Translations under genes and position numbers: made by a program
The notes under the pieces: model-generated
Databases searched by the model: none
Told to the model about the DNA's origin: nothing
The model's input: the letters and a program-made list of their open reading frames with translations, nothing else
Shown here: piece after piece, positions 16,469-25,226 of the stretch
Layout of the letters: each line of letters opens with the position of its first letter
Numbering within the stretch: position 1 is the stretch's first letter
From: Thalassotalea euphylliae
GTDB lineage: Bacteria; Pseudomonadota; Gammaproteobacteria; Enterobacterales; Alteromonadaceae
Assembly: GCF_003390335.1 (NCBI RefSeq)
Contig: NZ_QUOU01000001.1
Coordinates: 3,410,001 to 3,474,000 of the forward strand
DNA length: 64,000 bases
Direction of reading: 5' to 3'

Positions 16469-16993
16469 AACGGACTCTACTTGTGTGAAGTAATGGATAA
16501 CGAAGCCGCGGTAACTACCGCACTTCTAGCCTGCCGCTCCGAGTGTAAAAATCAGTATAGATATTAATGATAAATTTGCGAGTTAACGCCTAACTGCGCA
16601 ATCGCAACGAATTACCTTGAAAGCGTGCAATCACATAATACCAATTGAAATAACTACTTAATCATTCAGCGAGAATTAAAAGGCTTAGAGGCACAGGTTA
16701 TATGCTCCATGTATAACCTAAGTACCTACATCCATGTAGGCAAGGCATTGATTGCAGAGAATGGTTATTCCCTTTTTTTGCATGGAAAGCAAAATCAATA
16801 ACGCAGCATATGAGCCTTTTAAACTCGCCCTTTGGGAGCGTGTCAGCGTCGCGATAACTGCACCAAATTTATGAGATGTAGAATAACTATATCAACAAAA
16901 ATTTGGCTTGTTCTCCCACCGCTGACAGCGCTCTGAATTGATCAATTAATTAATTCAATTGGTATAAGACACATAAGCCACAACAGCTAGCGC
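16469..16993. other. Intergenic region filled by a MITE-like element
   Basis: This 525-base gap between the amidase promoter and the small membrane protein is mainly occupied by the structured element at 16638-16965 (listed separately). No coding region was recognised. Confidence 0.5.
16638..16965. mobile_element. 328-bp MITE-like element with terminal inverted repeats
   Basis: The element is bounded by perfect 12-bp inverted repeats, ATACCAATTGAA (16638-16649) and TTCAATTGGTAT (16954-16965), which continue imperfectly inward. Inside are further inverted pairs: 16669-16685 with 16813-16828, 16695-16702 with 16712-16719, 16725-16731 with 16734-16740 and 16836-16848 with 16920-16933. It has no coding capacity. 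The organisation is that of a non-autonomous, hairpin-rich miniature element. A target-site duplication could not be identified with confidence, and only one copy was noticed in the window. Confidence 0.6.
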
Positions 16994-17500
16994 CTACCGC
17001 TGTTTTAACAAAGTAAAAGTGTAGCTGTAGCCATAAATTGCACTAAAAAAGATACTCGGTGCGACGGTAAGCCATAAATTGGGTGTTTGATTAACCACAT
17101 TCACCAGAATCACTAAGCAGGCTTGCACCGACAGCGGCACCAAAGGCGCGAGTATACTGCCAGTAACACATTTACCTTTAAGGTGTGTCGCTGCGGTATC
17201 GAGCGCTTCATTAAAAGTGTTCAGAATCGCCAGATTATGACGGGTTTTCGAGTGTACCGAGCACAGCACAGGGACAATAAACACCAAAGAAAAGCAATTG
17301 CCGCCAAATCTCGCCACGGCTTTTTCCAGCACTAAGGTGAACACTAGCGTGACAGAGGCACTAAAGCTTGCTTGCACTAAGGCCGCTCGCAATACCGTAG
17401 CGCGCTCAATACCGTCAATATTATTTGCCCAATACGCCCACGCAAAATAAAAGACAAAGGCGACAACAGCTGACCACACTAACCTTAATTTTGACGACAA
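16994..17500 (-). CDS. Small inner membrane protein of unknown function
   Basis: The 168-residue protein has about four transmembrane segments (near residues 8-26, 40-60, 70-85 and 115-160) and a short polar loop around residues 83-110. The start is a TTG at 17500 with an excellent AAGGAG site seven bases upstream. No family is recognised. It resembles short uncharacterised membrane proteins of marine gammaproteobacteria that have four helices and no catalytic residues. It lies between the MITE-like element and the McrBC operon and is read in the same direction as McrBC, but 191 bases with tandem repeats separate them. Confidence 0.6.
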   Translation of the reverse strand: MSSKLRLVWSAVVAFVFYFAWAYWANNIDGIERATVLRAALVQASFSASVTLVFTLVLEKAVARFGGNCFSLVFIVPVLCSVHSKTRHNLAILNTFNEALDTAATHLKGKCVTGSILAPLVPLSVQACLVILVNVVNQTPNLWLTVAPSIFFSAIYGYSYTFTLLKQR

Positions 17501-17589
17501 AGGTTTCTCCTTACTTTCATCTCAACGCTTAACTTGATCTCAAACAAAATGCATACACGCACAACACCACACCTTAACAAACTTGCTGA

Positions 17590-17679
17590 GCCCATATCTA
17601 ACAAAAGTACCTAAAAAAAGTAGCTAACCCAAATACCTAAAAAAGTACCTAACAAAAGTACCGAGCAAAAATCCCTCAC
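17590..17679. repeat. Seven degenerate 13-bp tandem repeats behind mcrC
   Basis: Seven successive units of about 13 bases with the consensus AAAAGTACCTAAC fill 17590-17679; the best-kept units are at 17603-17615, 17616-17628, 17641-17653 and 17654-17666, and one unit (17629-17640) is 12 bases. They end 12 bases before the mcrC stop codon, outside any gene. On the minus strand they read as a T-rich GTTAGGTACTTTT series, which could slow or end transcription, or be iteron-like protein-binding sites. Confidence 0.7.
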
Positions 17680-17691
17680 GACCAGCGAGCA

Positions 17692-19110
17692 TTAGGCTGA
17701 TTCGGCGGTTAGCAGGCGGCTTAACTCCTTGGGTAATTTAAGCCTATTACTCGCGGAATTAGCATCCGAAATAGCAGCAGAAGTATCGCGATGGATATCC
17801 GCCGAAATATCAAAAGGCACTACCCAGAGTTTTAACGTGGCTTGCTCGTCAAAGTTAAAACTCTGCGATATCGGTTTTTGAAACTTATCATGGCTTGGGT
17901 AAATCAGTATCAATTCCCCCTCACCTTTCAAGTATTTATGCCCGTATGCAAACATTTGATAAAAATCGCTTTGCGATAACCCGTACATTGACGCTTCACC
18001 ACCCGCGTCAACCAGCTTCCATTTGGTATCAAGCACGCAAATGTTCGTCCCGTTTTCCTCAATTAATAAATCAGGCCGCAGTTGAAAACGTTTTTTCCCC
18101 TTGTGTTTCACTAAATACTGCGCACTTGCCTGTGTTTTTAGGCTAAGTGTTGGCCGTAACTGTTTGGCTAATACGCTGGCGACATAGCTTTCAAACACGG
18201 CCTCCATCGGGAATAACAAGGAAAAGCCACTACTTTTCCCTTGCATGGTCAATGGCGAGAAGCCTTCCAGCACCAACCTTGCCCAAGCAAGCGGTGCCTC
18301 GTAGTAATTCATCCCGCGATCTAACCTAACGCTGGCAAAGTCGTTTTTAATATTTTTACTCAGGGGAATGTCCGCAAACGCAAATAACAGCTCTTGTAAC
18401 AATTTCTGGTTAGCCGCGCTGCGCGAGTAGCCAGCCACCTTTTTTAAGGCGCTATGAATTAATCGGTTGACCGGCCGATTGTGCACGTACTCGTCGTATG
18501 CCACATAAAACTGATGCTTGTTAACAAAGTTGTGCTGCAACTGCTTTGCCACCAACAACTTACCTTTTAAGAAAGCGAGGTTGTCTTCTTGTTGCACGTA
18601 ATCACTGCGCAAACCGCGTTTGATTAACTCATTTACCGACGAGAGAAACTGCGCAATAAATACTTCCAGCAAGGGCATCTTCTGCTTAGCCAAGTTTGCG
18701 CTTTGCGTTTTAATATGACGAAAGCCTTTCAGTGTTTTTAGCATATTAAGCAAAGCGTCTCGTGCACGTTTCGCGCGAGCCTCCTCGGTGAGACTTACAT
18801 CACTTTTTTTGGCAATTTTAGGCAGTACTTCTATTTGCGTGCCATCCGGCGTAAACACCACACCAGCGTAGTTTTTTACCTGTAACACTTCACAATGCTC
18901 AACTTGCCTCAGCCGCAAAAAGCGGCTTTCGGATTTGTCACACAAGCACAAGTTTTTTAGGTACTCATAAGCGCGCCCAGAAATAGCGGTGATCTTATTA
19001 GCAGCCTTTACTTGAGCGCCATATTCGTTGTCATCACCATTGCCCAGATAACCAAATTCAAACACCCTTGCTTGCTGTTTAACCCTTGCTTGCTGTTGAA
19101 CTAAATGCAT
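17692..19110 (-). CDS. mcrC: McrC, nuclease subunit of McrBC restriction system
   Basis: The 472-residue protein carries the McrC N-terminal part with YAGVVFTPDGTQIEVLPKI (around residue 80) and a C-terminal PD-(D/E)XK nuclease: RPDLLIEENG followed by VLDTKWKL near residue 358, where Asp and the D-T-K triad bind the catalytic metal. McrC partners the GTPase McrB and cleaves DNA with modified cytosines. The ATG at 19110 follows the mcrB stop codon after two bases. The first residues repeat QQARV twice, a small direct repeat. A tandem-repeat array lies directly downstream. Confidence 0.9.
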   Translation of the reverse strand: MHLVQQQARVKQQARVFEFGYLGNGDDNEYGAQVKAANKITAISGRAYEYLKNLCLCDKSESRFLRLRQVEHCEVLQVKNYAGVVFTPDGTQIEVLPKIAKKSDVSLTEEARAKRARDALLNMLKTLKGFRHIKTQSANLAKQKMPLLEVFIAQFLSSVNELIKRGLRSDYVQQEDNLAFLKGKLLVAKQLQHNFVNKHQFYVAYDEYVHNRPVNRLIHSALKKVAGYSRSAANQKLLQELLFAFADIPLSKNIKNDFASVRLDRGMNYYEAPLAWARLVLEGFSPLTMQGKSSGFSLLFPMEAVFESYVASVLAKQLRPTLSLKTQASAQYLVKHKGKKRFQLRPDLLIEENGTNICVLDTKWKLVDAGGEASMYGLSQSDFYQMFAYGHKYLKGEGELILIYPSHDKFQKPISQSFNFDEQATLKLWVVPFDISADIHRDTSAAISDANSASNRLKLPKELSRLLTAESA

Positions 19111-19112
19111 GG

Positions 19113-21872
19113 TTAAGCCCCTGCTATTTCAGCTTGGGCTGGCACCTCTTTTTCGACGGACTGCGCGCTCATATCAGCCGTATTGGTTTTATCCTCTTGG
19201 GCGCTTGGCTTAACCCGAGATAGCACCTTGGTGTCGTAAATCGCTTGATACGCTAGTACCTGATGCCAAGCGGCATTTTCATCATCAAAGTCAGCAATGG
19301 TGTAGGTGGTTTTGCTATCTTCGTAGGTTTCTAAGCCATGTTCATTACCGAAAATATCACTAAATGTCGTTTTTTTGTCATGGACAAAAATATACTTTTT
19401 GTGGTTTTCTTTATGCTTTCGATTATCGCCAAGTACTAAACGAATTTTGTGCCAGTCTTCAAAGAAGTACTCCTCTAACAGCGGTAGCACTTTATTTTTA
19501 AAGACCTGCTGTAACACGGCAAAAGCGGCCTGTTCACCCTCAGCACTGTCATCGTCAGCTAACTTGCTGACAACGGGCATAAAGAAAGCATGCCCCAGCG
19601 TATGCTCACGGTCGTACAGCACTTCGATGCGCTCATTTAACGCGCTTAACAAGGCTTGTAAATCAATCCCTTTGACTCGCTTGCCTGCTAGTAGCTCAGG
19701 CTTTGGCATCATTTCAATAAAGTCAAAGCGACGACGCAGCGCGGTATCCATCATGGCTAATGATCTATCGGCCGTATTCATGGTGCCGATAAGATAAAGG
19801 TTGTCCGGTACGAAGAATGTTTCGCCTGAGCTCGGCAGAACAACAGATAACGCTTCGCTAGCGCCCAAACGCTTAGACGGCTCGATTAAGGTGATCAGCT
19901 CGCCAAAAATTTTCGAGATATTGCCTCGGTTGATTTCATCAATCACAAGTACATAGTTTTTGCGCTCAACACGCGTGTCTGGCGAATTAATTGTCAGCGA
20001 CTTTATGTACTTGATCATGGCCGCATAGTATGGCTCTAATCCCCCTTTGAATACTCGCTCACCGTTAAAAATAGCCTTCAAGGTTTTGATATTCATCGAG
20101 TGAACCGACTTACCGCCTCTCTTATCAAACCTTATAATGTCATCTTCAACACTGTGCACATATATTGATGACCTGCCACTAACGGTTTCAATATCAATAC
20201 CCGTTTCAACTGCATTGAACTCGTCTATAAATGCCTGCCAGCAAGCAATAAAAGAGTCGCCACTCTTAGTTTTACTGGCTTTATGATACTCCTTAGCATC
20301 ATCACAAATCGCCTTAAACACGCCGTCTTTTTCATAATAGGCAATTTGGTCGCCTTGCGTTCTTGCCGTTACCCCGGTGACAAAATCCTCGTAGCCATAA
20401 CTTTGGTGGAAGGTGACAAAACGAATACGGCCATCTTTAACCAACTCGTTATAAAGGGCTTGCAGCTGTGCTCTTCGTTCACTGCTTGTCAGATCTTCAA
20501 AATCACTTACAATCGCTTCGTATTCAAGTGGCTCTGCGGCTTTTACCGCCGCTTCGATGGTGTGATAAGTTTTACCCGTACCCGGCGGGCCGTATAAAAT
20601 TTGGTTTAGTGGCGTATTTGTCATCAGTGCTGCAATATCATCTTCAACTATGTCTAAGTTATCTTGTTGAGGCTCGGGGGAGTCAATACCTAAATCATCC
20701 AGAGAGAGTTGGTAATAAGGTTTAAGTATCCACTGCTCAAATAAGTTAACCTCCTTTTTTCGTACTTTATAAAATGTGCCATTATAACTAGGCGTCCAGC
20801 CTTTTTTTTCACCCTTGTACGCGACAGTTTTAGGAAGCCACTTTATAATTTCATACTTTCTCAATAACCAATCATTTGGGAATGGCGCATCCTCAATGGA
20901 TTGTGCATCACTGGTAACCCTAACAAGCGCCTTAATGTCTCCGCTTCTTGACAAGTTAACGACATCACCAACACGCAGTTCTCCTCCAAACTGTTTTCCC
21001 TGCGACTTTTTAGTGTCCTCGTGTAGTGTCAAATATTGATTCTCGTCGAGCCAAGCTGACTGCTCGCCTGTTATATCTTTGTACCCATGAGATAACTTCC
21101 AAATATTCACTGCTTGCTTGTGATAATCTGTTGGCCAATGTGGCGCTCTTGAAACCTTGTACTTTTTATTGAACTCAACCAAAGCACCTGATGATTTAAG
21201 CTCAGCGAGCAATTCCGTGGTTAACTCTTGAACTGGCGTGTTTCGCTCTATCCAAATTTTTTGTTGCGTTAGCCTTAAACCGTATAGCGGCTTGCCTTTA
21301 GCCGCGGCTTTCTCTTTTCGACCGATGCGAATAGCGTAATCGGATTTCACATCAAAAATATCTAACCCGCACTGATTTGCGTATCGCATCAAGTCAACAA
21401 AAACAGCTGTCACTGATTCACTCCAGTGGTGATAAACACTGGCAAAGGCGTCAATTGCCATAAATTGTTTAATCAATTGCTCATCGCTAAACTCTGGCTT
21501 GTTTGACTCTGATTCGCTTGCAATTTCATCAATGTTAAAATGGAACTGTCTTGCATGTGCAACAAATTTTCTGGTATCTGATTCTTGCCATTGATTGCAA
21601 ACCAATATTTTCACGCCTTCAATTAATAATGCTTCATCTTCTTTACTAAAATAGCGCTCTTGTTTATCGGTCGAGTTTTCCTTTCGTTCGGTTATTGCTC
21701 GCTCAGTATCAAATATCTTTTTGCCACCGCGTAACTCAGTCGGAAAAGCCTGACTTAATTGTGCCAGCGTAGGCTTATTGCCTTTTACATAAGCCTTGAT
21801 AACTGCAAGTACCAGTCGATTTTGAGGATAAACATTGCCTTCAAATAAAAATTTAAGATTGTTATTTGCCAC
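19113..21872 (-). CDS. mcrB: McrB, GTPase and modified-DNA recognition subunit
   Basis: The 919-residue protein ends in the McrB-type AAA+ motor: Walker A GPPGTGKT near residue 428, FHQSYGYEDFV, Walker B/VIDEINRGNISKIFGE near residue 645 and NTADRS near residue 702. The longer-than-usual N-terminal half contains a segment (about residues 250-380) with WKLSHG, a central beta-rich part and a KW-containing end that resembles EVE/PUA-like modified-base readers. E. coli McrB has 459 residues, so this is a large variant with an extended recognition module. The start is a GTG at 21872 with GGAG upstream, two bases behind the M15-like gene. The three genes form one operon. Confidence 0.88.
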   Translation of the reverse strand: MANNNLKFLFEGNVYPQNRLVLAVIKAYVKGNKPTLAQLSQAFPTELRGGKKIFDTERAITERKENSTDKQERYFSKEDEALLIEGVKILVCNQWQESDTRKFVAHARQFHFNIDEIASESESNKPEFSDEQLIKQFMAIDAFASVYHHWSESVTAVFVDLMRYANQCGLDIFDVKSDYAIRIGRKEKAAAKGKPLYGLRLTQQKIWIERNTPVQELTTELLAELKSSGALVEFNKKYKVSRAPHWPTDYHKQAVNIWKLSHGYKDITGEQSAWLDENQYLTLHEDTKKSQGKQFGGELRVGDVVNLSRSGDIKALVRVTSDAQSIEDAPFPNDWLLRKYEIIKWLPKTVAYKGEKKGWTPSYNGTFYKVRKKEVNLFEQWILKPYYQLSLDDLGIDSPEPQQDNLDIVEDDIAALMTNTPLNQILYGPPGTGKTYHTIEAAVKAAEPLEYEAIVSDFEDLTSSERRAQLQALYNELVKDGRIRFVTFHQSYGYEDFVTGVTARTQGDQIAYYEKDGVFKAICDDAKEYHKASKTKSGDSFIACWQAFIDEFNAVETGIDIETVSGRSSIYVHSVEDDIIRFDKRGGKSVHSMNIKTLKAIFNGERVFKGGLEPYYAAMIKYIKSLTINSPDTRVERKNYVLVIDEINRGNISKIFGELITLIEPSKRLGASEALSVVLPSSGETFFVPDNLYLIGTMNTADRSLAMMDTALRRRFDFIEMMPKPELLAGKRVKGIDLQALLSALNERIEVLYDREHTLGHAFFMPVVSKLADDDSAEGEQAAFAVLQQVFKNKVLPLLEEYFFEDWHKIRLVLGDNRKHKENHKKYIFVHDKKTTFSDIFGNEHGLETYEDSKTTYTIADFDDENAAWHQVLAYQAIYDTKVLSRVKPSAQEDKTNTADMSAQSVEKEVPAQAEIAGA

Positions 21873-21874
21873 AA

Positions 21875-22534
21875 TTAAGGCTCCATTTTGCTTAATAACG
21901 TTTCACATGCCGCATAACGCTGCGCCAGTGGTATTTTTTGATAATATTCGCTTGCGACGCCTGCGGTTAAAATGCGTTTTTTATGCCCTGTATTCGGGTC
22001 GATAACGTAACTGCTTATAGTTTGCGGAGCATTTTGATTTTCATGCCATGAAATATTAAAGGCACATAAGCTAGGGAAGAAAAACATATGCTGGTAGGCG
22101 GGAATATTGGCGTGAACCCACCAAGCCAGTGACGCCCAATCGCCTGTTTTTTGGTAATAATCTAAATAAGCAGGGATGACAATACAGGCGGTAGCGCCCA
22201 TAAAGCCTGCCGCGTCGCGGCGATCCCAAATATGGCTGGCATAATTGCTTTCATTGCTGGCGCAATTCGCGCCTAACGTGTTGCCGAGCTGGTTCACTTC
22301 ACAGCTTCGAAAGGCAGAGCGAATATGAATGCGCCCCCAAGCCTGTTGAATCGGCTCTAGCACTTGCTCACATAACTGGCTGCCAGCGGCAATAGCCAGT
22401 TCAATGTCGTCGGGGATATTATTAACGCCGTGCAATACGGCGGTTTCAGAAAATAAAAAATCGCGCAGAAAAAAGTTTGCTGACAAGCGCGTACGCGTGA
22501 TCGTATCGAGTTTAGTAATTTGATGTTTAGACAT
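21875..22534 (-). CDS. Divergent M15 (D,D-peptidase-fold) protein in the McrBC operon
   Basis: The 219-residue protein starts with FFLRDFLFSETAVLHGV and VLEPIQQAWGRIHIRSAFRS, which is the pattern of Peptidase_M15-like proteins (a helix, then the strand preceding the first zinc ligands). The usual SxHxxGxAxD motif is replaced by ASHIWDRRDAAG, which keeps the His and an Asp at shifted spacing; further His residues occur in WWVHANIPAYQH and SWHEN. No signal peptide is present, so a cytoplasmic role is expected, unlike cell-wall peptidases. It is the first gene of the operon with mcrB two bases behind it. The function is unknown; a DNA- or phage-directed role in defence is a guess. Confidence 0.55.
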   Translation of the reverse strand: MSKHQITKLDTITRTRLSANFFLRDFLFSETAVLHGVNNIPDDIELAIAAGSQLCEQVLEPIQQAWGRIHIRSAFRSCEVNQLGNTLGANCASNESNYASHIWDRRDAAGFMGATACIVIPAYLDYYQKTGDWASLAWWVHANIPAYQHMFFFPSLCAFNISWHENQNAPQTISSYVIDPNTGHKKRILTAGVASEYYQKIPLAQRYAACETLLSKMEP

Positions 22535-22546
22535 GCCTTATCCTAG

Positions 22547-22693
22547 CTACAGCTCATTCAGGAAATGAATACCTGGCTCGCCGTCCTTGAGTTTATGGTT
22601 CGGGTAATGGGGATACTTTGGGCTTATTTGGGGGTTACTTTGAGCGTAAATTGAGCTGTTAGGCTCCGCACCACTCACTGGGTTGCCTTGCAT
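22547..22693 (-). CDS. Possible 48-residue protein before the McrBC operon
   Basis: An ATG at 22693 opens 48 codons, ending 12 bases before the M15-like start. The same frame is open back to about 22796 with protein-like composition (Ser/Asn/Pro-rich, ending in DGEPGIHFLNEL), so it may be the tail of a decayed longer gene. A GTG at about 22717 with AAGGAG upstream is another possible start. No family is recognised; it may be spurious. Confidence 0.25.
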   Translation of the reverse strand: MQGNPVSGAEPNSSIYAQSNPQISPKYPHYPNHKLKDGEPGIHFLNEL

Positions 22694-23025
22694 CAGCTTG
22701 CCGATGTTCCTTATCACTTTATTTACATCACTCCTTGTTTTAATGGCGTTGAATGACTCGCTATTTTGCGAGTAATACCCGCTTGTTGATAACGATAAAG
22801 CCTATAAAGGTCTTCACTTGAGTCGTTTGATGCAAGGCAAAATATCGCTTAGCTTATTGAGGTAAATTGAAGACTGACTTTATTGCAACCTTACCTTGAT
22901 GAAGCCTTACCTTAATAAAAAACGTAACTTTCTTGCCAAAAGTCACGACTTACTAAGTTAGTGTACTGTGCTGACCAATGCAAAACCGTTATTTCTTGTT
23001 AACTGCGCCGCTTACTAATTAGGCG
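22694..23025. other. Intergenic region between type I and McrBC operons
   Basis: These 332 bases probably hold the promoter of the M15-mcrB-mcrC operon and the end of the hsd operon. Several repeats of the word CCTTACCTTGATGAAG-like around 22895-22915 are visible, but no terminator or gene was recognised. Confidence 0.4.
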
Positions 23026-23808
23026 TTACGATTTACCCAACATACTGCGCCGAAAGGCATTAAGGTCGATAACATTGTCGGTTATTGCAGAGTCGGTTGT
23101 GGCGGGGTCGGCTGGCTTGGCATTATCCCACTTGTCGGACATTGACTTCCCAGCGTTGAATTCTACTTTGTGCGATAGCTTTATCCTCGTGATTGTTTCG
23201 CAGTAAGCTAACAAGCGTTCAATGGGAATAAACCTGTCTTTGCGTCCAGTGGTCTTATTGGTAGCGCGTTTAACTGAGGTATTTAGATAAATGGCCAGCT
23301 CTGCCAACTGCGCTGGCGACAATGACCTTACCTTTTGCTCGCGAATCATTTGCTCAACCCAAAGACCCGCATCGCTAATATGCCCATTAATGCTGAGGTC
23401 AGTGTTCTTTACCCATAGGATATCAAAGTAAATATTGTCTAACGCAGCTAACAGCACAGCGATATCACTGCGCGGGATTAATTGATAGCTCTCTAAAGTA
23501 GTGGCCAACATCAGGTGCCATTTTTCGGCGAGCAGCTCAGTGATATCTTCAAGTAACCACAAGCTAAAGGCAGGTACAGGAATAAAAGTGATAAACCGAC
23601 TATTCGCTTCACAGGCAATGATCGTTTTTTCTTGGGATGGATACTGGTTGTCAATAATGTGCACCTGCCAGCGCATGGTCGCCTGATCTGACGTTAAAGT
23701 ATTTACCCCTGCTTGCTTTTTTCCTTGCGGTACAGGCAGCCGAGGTAAGTCTTGCTCTAACCATTTATTAAGCGCATTACTCGCCGAAAATTGAAGTCTC
23801 ATGGGCAC
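23026..23808 (-). CDS. DUF6933-like protein at the end of the hsd operon
   Basis: The 260-residue protein has an N-terminal part that resembles DUF6933: MRLQFSASNALNKWL, a WQVHIID strand, then FITFIPVPAFSLWLL and a helix LLAEKWHLMLATTL. The C-terminal 100 residues (positions 150-250) are polar, with an Arg/Lys-rich stretch ATNKTTGRKDRF. The GTG at 23808 has AAGGA five bases upstream and is the better start; an ATG two codons later is the alternative. It follows hsdS after 17 bases, so it is in the restriction-modification operon. The function is unknown; toxin-like or antiphage roles are inferred only from position. Confidence 0.5.
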   Translation of the reverse strand: MPMRLQFSASNALNKWLEQDLPRLPVPQGKKQAGVNTLTSDQATMRWQVHIIDNQYPSQEKTIIACEANSRFITFIPVPAFSLWLLEDITELLAEKWHLMLATTLESYQLIPRSDIAVLLAALDNIYFDILWVKNTDLSINGHISDAGLWVEQMIREQKVRSLSPAQLAELAIYLNTSVKRATNKTTGRKDRFIPIERLLAYCETITRIKLSHKVEFNAGKSMSDKWDNAKPADPATTDSAITDNVIDLNAFRRSMLGKS

Positions 23809-23825
23809 AGTTATCCTTATGACAT

Positions 23826-25226
23826 TTAACCTGATGAAATAGTACTGCCCTTCGTTTTTTTAGCGGTCGTTTTAACGGTCGATTTGGCGGCCTTTCTCGC
23901 GCTCGCTTTCGCCGCTTTTGCCAGTTTTTCTGCCTCAGCACGCGCGGCCTTAATACGTGCCAATAACTGCTCGGCAGGCTCGTCGCTTGGGTCTTGCGGC
24001 ACTAATTCGCCGCGAAACGCTTTGGCTAAAATGGATTGGGTGAGGTTATCGACCCGTGCTTTAGCATTGGCAAGGTGTTTTTCCAAAGTATCGGCTAAGG
24101 CAAAGTATTGATCAACCAGACGGACAATTTCGGTTTGTTCGTCCTTATTGGGGAGGAACACCTTCAACTCGTTAATATTTTTTAGACTAACATTAGCTCT
24201 TGCCACATCAACCTTATTCTTTAGTAGCTGTTTAATGCCTTCGGGGCTATTAAGAAAATAAGAGATAAATTTGGGAACACATATATCCATATTAAGTCGA
24301 ATAACACAAACGGCCTGATTAATATTAGCTTTACAAGCCTTGTCCCAAAGTACGGATCTTCCAATAGAAGCCCCAACAATATTTGTTAAGACATCATTTT
24401 CCTGCAGAATGGAGCGCTTTTGTTTATCGTTGAATGCATCCTGCACATATTTCTTTTTATCGAGAAGTAGCTCCATTTTTCCGACATTTTCACTTGTAAC
24501 AAACAATGTAGCATTTTCGTCGTCTACATAGTCTATACCTTGCCATTTTGGTGAAGCACCTTTGGTAACGAGTGCTGAAATATCTTGTAATAATAGGGTC
24601 TCGCCATTCGCCCCTGTCAAACCTCCAGATATCGTAGCGGCAAGTACCGATTGACGAAAGCGTTTAATAATCGCCGGTAAGCTATCCAGTCGCTGTTGAA
24701 TGGTATCCACCTGCGCCAATAAGCTATCGAGTTTGTTAACAACACGTTTTTGTTCAGGAAGTGGAGGTAAACTAAATTCAAAATTCCTAATATCAGCAGC
24801 TTTACATGCCGGATATAAAGCCCCTTGCGTAATGCCTGACACAGCTTGAATAAACTTCTCTGACTTTACTGTTGAAAAGATCCAATCAGGCTCAATTAAG
24901 ATAGGCTTGAGCACATCGAAGCCAGTTGAAGCAATCTGCCCAGAAAGCTTTTCATCAATTTTAGCTACAGCATTCAGGTTGGGCCTTGTCATTGAAACGA
25001 TAACATCTCCTTCGTCGACAACCTTACGTGCTCGACTTGGAGCGTCTTTGCCTAATATTTCACTAGCTTTTTCAACTTTTTTAGTGCTCCTATTAATACT
25101 GGCTATATCAACGTATAGAAAAGTTTCGTCATCTTGTGGCTTACGTTGAACAGGTTTATCGCAAACTTCTCCAATGGTGGTAGTTATCCAACCAGATGGA
25201 ACTTCATTAGAGTTTTGTTGCGCCAT
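23826..25226 (-). CDS. hsdS: Type I restriction-modification specificity subunit HsdS
   Basis: The 466-residue HsdS has two target-recognition domains, each followed by a coiled-coil spacer. The first ends in FSLPPLPEQKRVVNKLDSLLAQVD (about residue 155-178) and the second in VFLPNKDEQTEIVRLVDQYFALADTLE. The Lys/Ala-rich tail (residues 430-460) contains KAAKSTVKTTAKKTK-like repeats, a positively charged extension that is unusual. Each TRD reads one half of the bipartite target. The ATG overlaps the hsdM stop codon (TAATG). The second TRD and the first share little sequence, as expected for a variable subunit. Confidence 0.9.
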   Translation of the reverse strand: MAQQNSNEVPSGWITTTIGEVCDKPVQRKPQDDETFLYVDIASINRSTKKVEKASEILGKDAPSRARKVVDEGDVIVSMTRPNLNAVAKIDEKLSGQIASTGFDVLKPILIEPDWIFSTVKSEKFIQAVSGITQGALYPACKAADIRNFEFSLPPLPEQKRVVNKLDSLLAQVDTIQQRLDSLPAIIKRFRQSVLAATISGGLTGANGETLLLQDISALVTKGASPKWQGIDYVDDENATLFVTSENVGKMELLLDKKKYVQDAFNDKQKRSILQENDVLTNIVGASIGRSVLWDKACKANINQAVCVIRLNMDICVPKFISYFLNSPEGIKQLLKNKVDVARANVSLKNINELKVFLPNKDEQTEIVRLVDQYFALADTLEKHLANAKARVDNLTQSILAKAFRGELVPQDPSDEPAEQLLARIKAARAEAEKLAKAAKASARKAAKSTVKTTAKKTKGSTISSG

